A DNA stretch of 43,330 bases, from positions 1 through 43,330 of the forward strand of contig NZ_JARPQB010000047.1 in NCBI RefSeq assembly GCF_029478665.1. Direction: 5' to 3'. Positions within the stretch are counted from its first letter, which is position 1. Each line of letters begins with the position of its first letter. Origin of the DNA: Pseudomonas entomophila (GTDB lineage Bacteria > Pseudomonadota > Gammaproteobacteria > Pseudomonadales > Pseudomonadaceae). Below, piece by piece: positions 18,312 to 26,833 of this stretch. The translations under genes were made by a program, and so were the position numbers. Under the pieces are notes generated by a model. The model did no database searches, was not told the DNA's origin, and saw only the letters and a program-made list of their open reading frames with translations.

Positions 18312-19736
18312 ATGGTGTTCGAACCCCGCAGCAGTCGTTCCTTGCTCCAGCGCAGAAGCAGCGTCAGCAACGCCATCCAGGCGGGCCTGGATGGCATCGC
18401 CGTGACCGGCGTGGCCTGGTACCTGATCTACGATCAGTTTGGTTTCATCACCTCCGACTACGTGATCATGCTGCTGTTGCTGATCGGTGCGTTGGCGGTG
18501 ATCTACGACCACTATGGTATCTACCGCAGCAATGTCGGGCTGACGCGCAAGGCGTTCAGGTTGTTCAAGGCGTGGTCGGCGACGTTCTGCTTCCTGGCGG
18601 TGATGGCGTTCCTCACCAAGCAGAGCGGGCAGTACTCGCGGATGCTGGTGGCGCAATTGTTCGTGATTGGCTACGCGGTGCAGCTGTTCCTGCACATCGC
18701 CGTGCGCGAGGTGCAGAAACGCTACATGGCGCATGCCTCCAGGCCGGAGAACGTGCTGATCATCGGCGCCGGCGACCTGGCCGAGTTCCTGTACCTCAAG
18801 ATCAGCAACAACCCCTGGCTGGGTGAGCGGGTCGTCGGTTGTGTACTGGTCGACGACGGCAACGCCGCCGACAGCGAGGCCGCGCAGATCAAGTCGCGCC
18901 TGCCGGTGCTGGGGCACATCAGCGAACTCGATGGCATCGTTGCGCAACACGCGATCAGGACGGTGTACCTGGTCACGCCGCTGGGCGGCTCCGATGTGAT
19001 CAACGACGTGTACATGAAGTTGCTCGACAAGTGCATTGCCGTGAACTGGGTGCCGGACATCTTCTCCCTGCGCCTGATCAACCACAGCGTGCGCGAGATC
19101 GCCGGGATTCCCGTGCTGACCCTGTCGGAAACCCCGTTGACCGGGATGAGCCTGTTCCTGAAGAACCTCGAGGACCGGGTGCTGGCGGCGATGATCGTGC
19201 TTTGTGCCTCGCCAGTACTGCTGACGCTGGCCGCGATCATCAAGTTCGACAGCCCGGGGCCGGTATTCTTCAGGCAAGAGCGCACCGGCTGGACCGGGGA
19301 GTCGTTCCGTATCTGGAAGTTCAGGAGCATGCACGTGCACCAGCCGCATGATGGCGTGGTCAAGCAGGCGCAGAAGAACGACCCGCGCCTGACCCGGATC
19401 GGGGCATTCATCCGCCGCACCAGCCTGGACGAACTGCCGCAGCTGTTCAACGTGCTGACCGGCGAGATGTCCCTGGTGGGGCCGCGCCCCCATGCGCTGC
19501 AGCACGACACCCTGTATTCCCAGGACATCGTCGACTACTTCGCCCGCCACAACATCAAGCCCGGCATGACCGGCCTGGCCCAGGTGCGCGGTTATCGAGG
19601 TGAAACCAAGGATATCGCGCAGATGATCCAGCGCGTGGATTCGGACATCGAGTACATCAACAACTGGTCGCTATGGCTCGATTTCGTGATCCTGGTGCGC
19701 ACGCTCAATGCGTTTACCGGCAAGCAGGCTTATTGA
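18312..19736 (+). CDS. Undecaprenyl-phosphate glucose phosphotransferase (WcaJ-like polyisoprenyl-phosphate hexose-1-phosphate transferase)
   Basis: A 474-residue inner-membrane enzyme that starts repeat-unit synthesis by moving hexose-1-phosphate, usually glucose, from a UDP-sugar to undecaprenyl phosphate. Four hydrophobic segments lie in the first 130 residues. A Rossmann-like domain with VLIIGAGDLAEFLYLKI starts near 150. One membrane segment near 295-315 leads into the catalytic domain: SPGPVFFRQERTGWTG, FRIWKFRSM, DPRLTRIGAFIRRTSLDELPQ, NVLTGEMSLVGPRPH and PGMTGLAQVRGYRGET. This is the complete WcaJ/PssY signature. It lies at the end of the EPS locus after a REP pair. Specificity for glucose rather than galactose is inferred. 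Confidence 0.93.
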   Translation: MVFEPRSSRSLLQRRSSVSNAIQAGLDGIAVTGVAWYLIYDQFGFITSDYVIMLLLLIGALAVIYDHYGIYRSNVGLTRKAFRLFKAWSATFCFLAVMAFLTKQSGQYSRMLVAQLFVIGYAVQLFLHIAVREVQKRYMAHASRPENVLIIGAGDLAEFLYLKISNNPWLGERVVGCVLVDDGNAADSEAAQIKSRLPVLGHISELDGIVAQHAIRTVYLVTPLGGSDVINDVYMKLLDKCIAVNWVPDIFSLRLINHSVREIAGIPVLTLSETPLTGMSLFLKNLEDRVLAAMIVLCASPVLLTLAAIIKFDSPGPVFFRQERTGWTGESFRIWKFRSMHVHQPHDGVVKQAQKNDPRLTRIGAFIRRTSLDELPQLFNVLTGEMSLVGPRPHALQHDTLYSQDIVDYFARHNIKPGMTGLAQVRGYRGETKDIAQMIQRVDSDIEYINNWSLWLDFVILVRTLNAFTGKQAY

Positions 19737-19817
19737 AGGGGCTTTTGATCGAGCGCCGCCTGCGCGGCGACGTTTGTTGCTACGTGCCGCGTGCACACAA
19801 GGGGAAGAACCATGGCT

Positions 19818-19870
19818 GTAGGAGCGGATTCATCCGCGATGCGCCGCGTCGGCGGCGCCCGATTTCATAG
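19818..19870. repeat. REP element, single copy (GGATTCATCC type)
   Basis: GTAGGAGCGGATTCATCCGCG starts at 19818 and is followed by GCGCCGCGTCGGCGGCGC, a second GC palindrome. The same composite repeat, with only small changes, appears as a pair at 32651-32782. A further GC hairpin (GCCGCCTGCGCGGC) sits just upstream near 19755. The gap between the transferase gene and the LysR gene holds nothing else visible. Confidence 0.75.
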
Positions 19871-19912
19871 ACGCTGAAACGCTCCAGGCGAACACCTTGA
19901 AAGAGCGCCTTC

Positions 19913-20866
19913 TCATGCCCGCGGCATAACCTCGGAGAGCGGGTGCAAGGCCCGAAACCCCTGCGCTTCCTCCACCAGCCAGTCATGCACCGCGCGCGCG
20001 CCCGGCTGGCTCAAACCGCCTGGCTGGTACAGCAGCACATAGCGCTTGTGGTTGGCGATCGGCACCCCGAACGGCACGATCAGCGCACCGCGCTCCAGTT
20101 CGTCGTTGAGCAGCGTGCGCCGTGCGATGGCCACGCCGACCCCGGCGATGGCCGCCTCGATGGTCAGGTGGTTGCGGTTGAAGGTATGCCCCCGGCGCAC
20201 GTCCAGCCCCGGTGCGCCGATACCTTCCAGGTAGAACTCCCACTCGGCGTATTCCGAACTGCCGCGCCAGGCGGTGATGTCGTGCAGCAGCGGATAGTGC
20301 ACCAGGTCCGCTGGCCCGTGCAGGGGCGGGCGGCCGCGCAGCAGGGCCGGCGAGCACACCGGGAATATCTGCTCGTCCAGCAAGGGGGTGGAGAGCATGC
20401 CCGGATAGCTGCCGTCGTTGAGGTCGATGGCCAGGTCGAAGTCTTCCGGGTGCAGGGCCTGGTTGCTGTCCTCGGCCACCAGGCGCAGCGCGATATCCGG
20501 GTAGCGCTGCTGGAAGCGTGGCAGGCGCGGGGTCAGCCACTTGGCCAGGAACGAGGGGATCGAGCGCAGGCGCAGGGTGCCGCGGATCTCACCGGCATCG
20601 AGGCGCAGCAACTCCGCCTCGATGCCGCCGTAGGCTTCAGCCACGGTCTGCGCCAGGCGCTGACCTTCGGCGGTCAGTTCGACACCACGGGCGCGGCGCA
20701 GGAACAGGCGCAAGCCCAGGCGTTCTTCGAGCAAGCGCATCTGCTGGCTTACCGCGCCGGGGGTGATGTGCAGCTCTTCGGCACAGCGGGTGAACGACAA
20801 GTGTCGCGCGGCACAGGAGAATACATGCAGCCAGACGAACACCTGGCCATTGAGGGGTCCTTTCAT
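19913..20866 (-). CDS. LysR-type transcriptional regulator divergent from L-serine dehydratase
   Basis: A 317-residue LysR regulator of the GcvA/AmpR-like branch. The winged helix-turn-helix occupies residues about 10-70 (AARHLSFTRCAEELHITPGA, then VSQQMRLLEERLG), and the effector domain about 95-300 contains IEAAIAGVGVAIARR. It is transcribed away from the serine dehydratase gene, with 146 bases between the starts, the classic arrangement for a LysR protein controlling its neighbour. A palindrome at 20930-20951 is a likely binding site. The effector may be serine or a related amino acid, but this is inference. Confidence 0.9.
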   Translation of the reverse strand: MKGPLNGQVFVWLHVFSCAARHLSFTRCAEELHITPGAVSQQMRLLEERLGLRLFLRRARGVELTAEGQRLAQTVAEAYGGIEAELLRLDAGEIRGTLRLRSIPSFLAKWLTPRLPRFQQRYPDIALRLVAEDSNQALHPEDFDLAIDLNDGSYPGMLSTPLLDEQIFPVCSPALLRGRPPLHGPADLVHYPLLHDITAWRGSSEYAEWEFYLEGIGAPGLDVRRGHTFNRNHLTIEAAIAGVGVAIARRTLLNDELERGALIVPFGVPIANHKRYVLLYQPGGLSQPGARAVHDWLVEEAQGFRALHPLSEVMPRA

Positions 20867-20929
20867 CGTTTAGAACTGCTAAAGGCTTGTGTAGGAAATT
20901 TCGTTGGTCATGGCGACCTTGGCGAGGCA

Positions 20930-20951
20930 GTATCGCGCAAATTCGCAATAC
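20930..20951. promoter_or_regulatory. Candidate LysR operator
   Basis: GTATCGCG (20930-20937) and CGCAATAC (20944-20951) form an interrupted palindrome, 7 of 8 positions paired, around the AT-rich spacer CAAATT. It lies midway between the divergent LysR and serine dehydratase starts, as expected for a LysR recognition site. Confidence 0.45.
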
Positions 20952-21012
20952 CGCTCAATTTTTCCAGACAGCCGTGACGCATCCCTTACTGTGATCACGG
21001 CCAGGCATTAGC

Positions 21013-22389
21013 ATGGCTATCAGTGTTTTCGACCTCTTCAAGATTGGCATCGGCCCCTCCAGCTCCCACACCGTCGGCCCCATGCGCGCGGCGGCGACCT
21101 TCGCCCAGGCCCTGCGCGAGCATGGCTGGCTGAGCCGCGTGACGCGGGTCGAGGTGCGCCTGTACGGCTCGCTCTCGGCCACCGGTGTCGGTCACGCGAC
21201 CGACCGGGCCTGCCTGCTGGGGCTGATGGGCCAGTGGCCGGACCGTATCGACCCGCACAGCATCGAGTCGCGCATCGACCAGGTCATGAAGGAGCAGAAC
21301 CTGATGCTCGACGGCAGCCACCCGGTCGAGTTCCAGTATGCCCGGGACATGCGCCTGCTCGACGAAGACCTGGCCTATCACCCCAACGCGATGACCCTCG
21401 AGTGCTTCGACGGTCAGGCCAGCCTGTTCAGCCAGACCTACTTCTCCGTGGGTGGTGGTTTCATTGTCGAGCAAGGCGAGATCGACGCCCCCGAGGCGAA
21501 CGTTGGCCAGGTGGAATTGCCTTATGAGTTCTCCAGCGGCGCCGAGTTGCTGGCCCTGTGCAAGGCCCACAACCTGAGCGTCAGCCAACTGATGATGGCC
21601 AATGAATGTGCCTGGCGCCCAGAGCATGAAGTGCGCGAGGGGCTGCTGAGGATCTGGGGCGCGATGCGCGAGTGCGTCGTCAACGGCCTGCGCAACGAAG
21701 GCATCCTGCCCGGCGGCCTCAACGTCAAGCGGCGCGCCGCGCGTCTGCACCGTAGCCTGCAGGAGCTGGGCAAGCCCAATGTGATCGGCTCGACGCTGAG
21801 CGCCATGGAGTGGGTCAACCTGTTCGCCCTGGCGGTCAACGAAGAGAACGCCGCCGGCGGGCGCATGGTCACCGCGCCCACCAATGGCGCGGCGGGGATC
21901 ATCCCGGCAGTGCTGCACTACTACATGAAGTTCAACCCCGGCGCCTGCGACGACGACGTGGTGGCGTTCCTCCTGGCGGCGGCGTCGGTGGGCATCCTGT
22001 GCAAGAAGAATGCGTCGATTTCCGGGGCCGAGGTCGGTTGCCAGGGCGAAGTCGGTTCGGCCTGTTCGATGGCCGCCGCGGGCCTGGCCGAAGTGCTGGG
22101 GGCCACACCGCCACAGCTGGAAAACGCCGCCGAAATCGCCCTTGAGCATAACCTCGGGTTGACCTGCGATCCGGTGGGTGGGCTGGTCCAGATCCCTTGC
22201 ATCGAGCGCAATGCCATTGCCGCGGTGAAGGCGATCAATGCGGTGCAGATGGCCCTGCGTGGTGATGGCGAGCACTTCATTTCCCTCGACCGGGTGATCC
22301 GCACCATGCGCGACACCGGCGCCGACATGCACGCCAACTACAAGGAGACTTCGCGCGGTGGCCTTGCGGTCGCCTTCGTCGAGTGCTGA
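21013..22389 (+). CDS. sdaA: L-serine ammonia-lyase (iron-sulfur L-serine dehydratase)
   Basis: A 458-residue single-chain enzyme converting L-serine to pyruvate and ammonia in the cytoplasm. FDLFKIGIGPSSSHTVGPMR at residues 6-25 is the signature of the beta domain that sits over the active site. The alpha domain carries the three cysteines expected to hold the oxygen-labile 4Fe-4S cluster: Cys343 in EVGCQGEVGS, Cys385 in LTCDPVGG and Cys396 in IPCIERN. These positions match SdaA/SdaB of other bacteria, and length is normal (about 455). P. putida strains have several paralogues, so the choice of symbol is tentative. The divergent LysR gene is its likely regulator; a REP pair follows. Confidence 0.95.
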   Translation: MAISVFDLFKIGIGPSSSHTVGPMRAAATFAQALREHGWLSRVTRVEVRLYGSLSATGVGHATDRACLLGLMGQWPDRIDPHSIESRIDQVMKEQNLMLDGSHPVEFQYARDMRLLDEDLAYHPNAMTLECFDGQASLFSQTYFSVGGGFIVEQGEIDAPEANVGQVELPYEFSSGAELLALCKAHNLSVSQLMMANECAWRPEHEVREGLLRIWGAMRECVVNGLRNEGILPGGLNVKRRAARLHRSLQELGKPNVIGSTLSAMEWVNLFALAVNEENAAGGRMVTAPTNGAAGIIPAVLHYYMKFNPGACDDDVVAFLLAAASVGILCKKNASISGAEVGCQGEVGSACSMAAAGLAEVLGATPPQLENAAEIALEHNLGLTCDPVGGLVQIPCIERNAIAAVKAINAVQMALRGDGEHFISLDRVIRTMRDTGADMHANYKETSRGGLAVAFVEC

Positions 22390-22412
22390 ACCCGCGCCTG
22401 CTCGCGGTCTCC

Positions 22413-22495
22413 GTAGGAGCGGCTTCAGCCGCGATCACCCGCAAAGCGGGTGCCAGGCACCGTGTCGTCTGCATCGCGGCTGAAGCCGCTCCTAC
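22413..22495. repeat. Inverted REP pair
   Basis: The 23-base arm starting GTAGGAGCGGCTTCAGCC at 22413-22435 and its exact reverse complement at 22473-22495 flank a spacer that itself holds a CCCGCAAAGCGGG hairpin (22438-22450). It lies between the convergent serine dehydratase and LysR genes and probably ends transcription from both sides. Confidence 0.87.
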
Positions 22496-22516
22496 AGATC
22501 CATGCCTGGCAGGCCG

Positions 22517-23380
22517 TCAATCCTCCAGCGCCGTCTTCAGCACCGCACTCAGGTGCCGGCGCTGGCTCTTGTCATGTTCCAGCAGCACCATCCTGCGGGT
22601 CAGTTGCGGCTCGCCGAAGGGCAGCACGGTGGCGGCGGGCAGGCGTTCCAGGTCCTCGTCGGCCATCGGGATGATCGCCACCCCCAGTCCCATGGCCGCC
22701 ATGCGTGCCAGCGCTTCCTGGCTGTCCAGCTCCATCTGTTCGCTGACCTGCAAATGCTGGCGGCGCAGCTCCTGTTCGATCTGCCGACCAGCCCAGGCGC
22801 GCTTGTCGAAGCGCAGGAAGGGTTGCCCGGCCAGCAGTTGCGTCACGCTTTGCCCAGCCAACTCCGGGCTGGCGATGGCCCAGAAGCGGTCTTCGAACAG
22901 CGGGGTGTAACTCAGGCACTGGGGATAGGGGCTGACCGGCTCGGTGGTGATCGCGGCATCCAGCTCACCGTCCTCCACACGCCGCGCCAGTTCCGCCGAC
23001 ATGCCCGACACCACGCTGATGTGCAGGTGCGGGTGATGGGCCTTGATCCATACCAGCGCCTTGGGCAGGCGCCGGGCCAGCACGGTGTGGATCGCCCCGA
23101 TGCGCAGGCGCCCACGCAGGCCCGGGCCGCTGGCCAGGGTGTCGGCGAGTTCTTCATAGGCGGCGAGGATGGTTTCGGCGCGGGTCACGGCCAGTTGCCC
23201 GGCTTCGGTCAGCACGACTTGCCGGCGGCTGCGGTCGAACAGGGCGACCTGCAGTTCGTCCTCGAGGGTCTTGATGTGCAGGCTCACCGCCGACGGCGTC
23301 AGGCTCAGCAGGTCGGCGGCGCGGGCGAAGGTGCCATGGCGGGCGATGGTCACCAGGGTACGCAGGGCTTTGAGGGACAC
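22517..23380 (-). CDS. LysR-type transcriptional regulator
   Basis: A 287-residue LysR regulator. The helix-turn-helix is at about 4-65 (LRTLVTIARHGTFARAADLL, then SLTPSAVSLHIKTLEDEL), and the effector-binding domain has GLRGRLRIGAIHTVLARRLP as its first strand. It lies 78 bases downstream of the permease gene on the same strand, so it may be co-transcribed with the importer and regulate it. No divergent partner exists on its other side, where a REP pair separates it from the serine dehydratase gene. Target and effector are unknown. Confidence 0.88.
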   Translation of the reverse strand: MSLKALRTLVTIARHGTFARAADLLSLTPSAVSLHIKTLEDELQVALFDRSRRQVVLTEAGQLAVTRAETILAAYEELADTLASGPGLRGRLRIGAIHTVLARRLPKALVWIKAHHPHLHISVVSGMSAELARRVEDGELDAAITTEPVSPYPQCLSYTPLFEDRFWAIASPELAGQSVTQLLAGQPFLRFDKRAWAGRQIEQELRRQHLQVSEQMELDSQEALARMAAMGLGVAIIPMADEDLERLPAATVLPFGEPQLTRRMVLLEHDKSQRRHLSAVLKTALED

Positions 23381-23458
23381 GCGGTGGAGGCTCCGGGCTG
23401 CGCTGGTCGTGGGCGATTGTCCGGTTCGCCCCCGTCGCTGGCAAGCCCGTTTGCGGCG

Positions 23459-24307
23459 TCAGCGCTTCTGCCGGCCATAAGCCTGGCTGATCCGGTCGAT
23501 CACCATGGCCAGCGCGACGATGGCCAGCCCGGCCTCCATGCCCTGGCCGACATTGAGGGTCTGGATGCCGGCCAGCACATCCTCGCCCAACCCTCGGGCG
23601 CCGATCATCGACGCCACCACCACCATCGACAGCGCCATCATCACCGACTGGTTGAGCCCGGCCATGATGCTGGGCAGGGCCAGGGGCAGGGCGATGCGCC
23701 ACAGCCGCTGCCAGCGACTGGCGCCCAGGCCATGGGCGGCCTTCAGCAAAGAGGGGTCGATCTGCGCCAGGCCCAGCTCGGTCAGGCGCACCAATGGCGG
23801 CAGGGCGTAGATCAGGGTGGCGAACACCGCCGGCACCTTGCCCAGGCCAAACAGCATCAGCACCGGGATCAGGTAGACGAAGGCCGGCAGGGTCTGCATC
23901 ACGTCCAGCACCGGCAGCAGCAGGCGCCGGGCCAACGGCCGGGTAGCCAGCAGGATGCCCAGGGGCACGCCGACCAGCACGCACAGGCTGGTGCTGACCA
24001 GCACCAGGGCGAGGGTCTGCAACAGCTTGTCCCACAGCCCCAGCACGCCGATCAGGGCCAGCAGCAGCGTCAGCGCCACGGCCCGCGCCAGGCTGCGGCT
24101 GGCGTGCCAGGCCAGCAACCCTACCAGGAGCAGCAACAGCCACCAGGGCAGCAGGCGCAGCAGGTTCTCCAGCGCCACCAGCAGTTGCAGCAGTTGCTCG
24201 GAGACACCACGCAGGTAATCGCCGTAGTGCAGCACCAGCCAGTCGACCAGGCGGTTGACCCAGGGGGCGAAGGAGAGTTGCAGGGCTTCGGGAAAGCCAC
24301 CGCTCAC
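23459..24307 (-). CDS. ABC transporter permease, ProW/OpuAB-like (glycine betaine/choline type)
   Basis: Inner-membrane permease of 282 residues with six or seven hydrophobic segments. The BPD_transp_1 core follows VSTSLCVLVGVPLGILLATR, and the coupling loop reads AAHGLGASRWQRLWRIALPLALPSI, matching the EAA loop that contacts the ATPase. QTLPAFVYLIPVLMLFGLGK is strongly typical of the ProW/OpuAB group. The start is taken as GTG 24307, overlapping the TGA of the binding-protein gene (GTGA), in preference to a longer frame. No ATP-binding subunit gene is adjacent, which is unusual for an OpuA-type operon. Confidence 0.9.
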   Translation of the reverse strand: MSGGFPEALQLSFAPWVNRLVDWLVLHYGDYLRGVSEQLLQLLVALENLLRLLPWWLLLLLVGLLAWHASRSLARAVALTLLLALIGVLGLWDKLLQTLALVLVSTSLCVLVGVPLGILLATRPLARRLLLPVLDVMQTLPAFVYLIPVLMLFGLGKVPAVFATLIYALPPLVRLTELGLAQIDPSLLKAAHGLGASRWQRLWRIALPLALPSIMAGLNQSVMMALSMVVVASMIGARGLGEDVLAGIQTLNVGQGMEAGLAIVALAMVIDRISQAYGRQKR

Positions 24308-25320
24308 AGGGCGGCCTCGACCTTGGCGGCACTGTCGGCCGGCAGCCAGGCTTTCCACACTTCAGGGTGGTCGCGCAGGAAGGTGCGCGCCGCTTCGCGG
24401 GGCGGCTGGCGTGACTCGCTCATCCTTGCCAGGGCCTTGTTCAGCAGGTCGATGGGCAAATCGACCTGCTCGAACAGGGCGACCAGTTCAGGGTGGGTGT
24501 CGTGGAACGCCTTCGACACGCCAATCGAGAGCTTGGCCGGCAACGAGCGGCTGCCCTTCGGGGCGGGGTTGGCGGCGTCGGTGAGGGTGGCCCAGGCGCT
24601 GGCGTCGAATGGCGGCTCTTCCAGGCGCACCAGCTCGTATCGGCCCATCAGTGGGGTCGGGCTCCAGTAGTAGAACAATACCGGCTTGCCCAGGCGGATC
24701 TGCGCCGCGACCTCGGCATCGAGAGCGGCGCCGGAGCCGCTGCGGAAATTGTTGTAGAAGCCGTCAAGACCATAGGCCTTGAGTTTCTGGCTGTTGACGG
24801 TTTCCGAGGTCCAGCCGCTGGGGCTGTTGAGGAAGCGGCCCTTGCCGGGTGCTTCGGGGTCCTTGAATACCTCTGGGTAACGCTTGAGATCCGCGACGCT
24901 GCGCAGGTCGGGCGCCACTGCCTTGAGGTTGCGGGCGGCGTCGCCCTTGATCACGTAGGCCGGCACCCACCAGCCTTCCTCGGCGTTCTTCACCGTGTCG
25001 CCCAGGGCGAATACCTGGCCGGCCTGTTCGGCCTTGACCCAGGCCGGGCTGCGGCCGGCCCATTCCTCGGCAATCACCTGCAGGTCGTTGCGGGCCAGGG
25101 CCACTTCCATGCTGACGGTGCTGCCGGGGAGGGTGTCGGTGGGGTAGCCGTAACCGTGCTCGACGATGAGGCGCAGGATCTCGGTGGTCAGCGCGCCGCT
25201 TTCCCAGCCGATGTCACCGAAGTGGATGGGCGCCGGTTGCTCGGTGGCCGCGGCGGAGTCGGTGGTGGCCAGGCCGAGGGCGAGCAGCAGGCCGGCCAGC
25301 AGGGTGGGGAACTTCTTCAT
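24304..25320 (-). CDS. Periplasmic substrate-binding protein, ProX/OpuAC-like
   Basis: A 338-residue exported binding protein with a cleavable signal (about 1-25, KKF then a Leu/Ala-rich core then DSAAA). The mature part has the OpuAC pattern: IGWESGALTTEILRLIVEHG, GSTVSMEVALARNDLQVIAEEW, and GKPVLFYYWSPTPLMGRYEL, where aromatic residues would box a quaternary ammonium ligand such as glycine betaine or choline. The start at 25320 is preferred to an open frame 67 codons longer because the signal peptide begins there and the longer frame runs into the REP region. It overlaps the permease gene and should deliver ligand to it. Confidence 0.9.
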   Translation of the reverse strand: MKKFPTLLAGLLLALGLATTDSAAATEQPAPIHFGDIGWESGALTTEILRLIVEHGYGYPTDTLPGSTVSMEVALARNDLQVIAEEWAGRSPAWVKAEQAGQVFALGDTVKNAEEGWWVPAYVIKGDAARNLKAVAPDLRSVADLKRYPEVFKDPEAPGKGRFLNSPSGWTSETVNSQKLKAYGLDGFYNNFRSGSGAALDAEVAAQIRLGKPVLFYYWSPTPLMGRYELVRLEEPPFDASAWATLTDAANPAPKGSRSLPAKLSIGVSKAFHDTHPELVALFEQVDLPIDLLNKALARMSESRQPPREAARTFLRDHPEVWKAWLPADSAAKVEAAL

Positions 25321-25457
25321 CGGGACCTCGTCGATTGCCGCTCCATGGGTAGGGGCCAAGTGTAGACGACGACATCTGAGCCCCGTCGCGTGGCCTGCTT
25401 GGGTCGTGTCCTGTGGGAGCAACTGGCTTGCAGGGTCTTGGGGATTTACGCTTACCT

Positions 25458-25574
25458 CTGTAGGAGCGGCCTTGTGCCGCGAAAGGGCCGCAAAGCGGCC
25501 CCGGCGATCTTTGCTTAACACTGAGTCCTGGGGCCGCTACGCAGCCCTTTCGCGGCACAAGGCCGCTCCTACAG
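25458..25574. repeat. Long inverted REP pair (GGCCTTGTGCC type)
   Basis: Perfect 29-base arms at 25460-25488 (GTAGGAGCGGCCTTGTGCCG and on) and 25544-25572 in inverse orientation. An internal GGGCCGCAAAGCGGCCCC hairpin lies next to the left arm. The element sits 137 bases upstream of the binding-protein start and 44 bases beyond the diguanylate cyclase stop, in a spacer of about 300 bases that holds no gene. Confidence 0.87.
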
Positions 25575-25617
25575 GGGAGGCACCGATCCAGAGGCTGGTA
25601 CGGTCCCTGTGGGAGGG

Positions 25618-26799
25618 TTATCCAGCGTACTGCAAGGCCCGGCTGCGGCCTTGCTGCTTGGCCTGGTACAGGGCATGGTCGGCCATCGACAGCAGCCGTG
25701 AGAGGTCGCATTGCTGCGCGGGTTGGCTGGCCATGCCGATGCTCACGCCCAGCACACCAGGCTCCAGCAGTGGCAAGGCGGCGAATGCCGCGCAGATCCG
25801 CCGCGCAACCTGCTCGGCCGCCACTTCGTCGCCGCCAGGCAGCAGGCAGGCGAACTCTTCACCGCCAATCCGGGCGAACAGGTCGCCCTCGCGCAGGTGA
25901 CGACGGGTTTCCTCGGCGAACGCCAGCAACACCTGGTCGCCCTTGGGGTGGCCGAACTGGTCGTTGATCCGCTTGAAGTGATCCAGGTCGCACAACAGCA
26001 AGGCCACCGGTGCTCGCCGCGCCGCGCTTTCCTGCAGCAAGCGGGTGCCGTGCTCCATGAACGCCCTGCGGTTGCCGACGCCGGTCAGCGGGTCACTGTA
26101 GGCGGCGGCACGCAGCTGCACTTCGGCGCGTTCGCGAACCATGGCCAGGGTGACATAGGAGATGCCGATGGCGAACAGCATCGATTCGAACAGAATGAAA
26201 GCAAAGAAACCCGGGTGCCTGCCCTGGTCGACGATGGCCTGGTCCAGGGCGGCGCCGTCGTCGATCAGCAGGCGCGCGAAATACACTGCGCCATGCAGCC
26301 CGGTCAGGATCAGCGCCGGGGCGTACGACACCGGCAGGCGGACCCGTGGCCGGTACAGTTCGCGGATGCACAGCCCGGTGTAGAGCAGCGTCAGCAGCGA
26401 GTAGGCCTGCACCCGCAGGCCAAGGGTGGCGTAAAAACCCGGCCACAGGCTGAACAGCCACCAGAGCAGGGCGCCGGCGAACACCAGTGGCCAATGTACA
26501 GGGCGCCCGCCGAACACGCGCATGGCCGTCCAGCCCAGGCCCGCGCCGACCAGCAGGATGATGTTGCCCAGCACCAGCGCCAGGTAGTCCACCCCCATGC
26601 CGCGCAAGGCGTTGAGGGTGACACCGAGGGTGCAGGCCAGCAGCATCGCCCCCAGGTAGCCCAGGCTCGGGTCGCCGGCGCAGCGGCGCCAGGCGTGCAG
26701 GGTCAGGCTGCCCATCAGGGCGAAGATGAACACGGCGACCAGCATCAGGGTCGGCAGGCTAAGCGGCACGGTGCAAGGCTCTCGGGGTAAACGGCGCAT
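25618..26799 (-). CDS. Membrane-bound GGDEF diguanylate cyclase
   Basis: A 393-residue protein: seven or eight hydrophobic helices in residues 12-222 form a membrane sensor, then a C-terminal GGDEF domain (about 235-390). The signature is GGEEF at 312-316, fully consistent with cyclase activity, preceded by the product-inhibition site RxxD (Arg303-Asp306) five residues upstream. DPLTGVGNRRAF near 236-247 and CDLDHFKRIND near 270-280 are the substrate and metal segments. It should make c-di-GMP in response to an unknown signal. It is 34 bases downstream of gspF on the same strand and may be read from that operon. The start lacks a clear ribosome site; GTG at 26769 is an alternative. Confidence 0.9.
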   Translation of the reverse strand: MRRLPREPCTVPLSLPTLMLVAVFIFALMGSLTLHAWRRCAGDPSLGYLGAMLLACTLGVTLNALRGMGVDYLALVLGNIILLVGAGLGWTAMRVFGGRPVHWPLVFAGALLWWLFSLWPGFYATLGLRVQAYSLLTLLYTGLCIRELYRPRVRLPVSYAPALILTGLHGAVYFARLLIDDGAALDQAIVDQGRHPGFFAFILFESMLFAIGISYVTLAMVRERAEVQLRAAAYSDPLTGVGNRRAFMEHGTRLLQESAARRAPVALLLCDLDHFKRINDQFGHPKGDQVLLAFAEETRRHLREGDLFARIGGEEFACLLPGGDEVAAEQVARRICAAFAALPLLEPGVLGVSIGMASQPAQQCDLSRLLSMADHALYQAKQQGRSRALQYAG

Positions 26800-26833
26800 G
26801 CTAAGCCAGGCTTGTGGCCATTTGCCAGCGTAG

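Noticed and set aside
22502..24670. Plus-strand open frame of 722 codons
   Set aside because: It lies antisense to a LysR gene, an ABC permease and part of a binding protein, and is Gln/His-rich without any domain; a shadow caused by codon bias.
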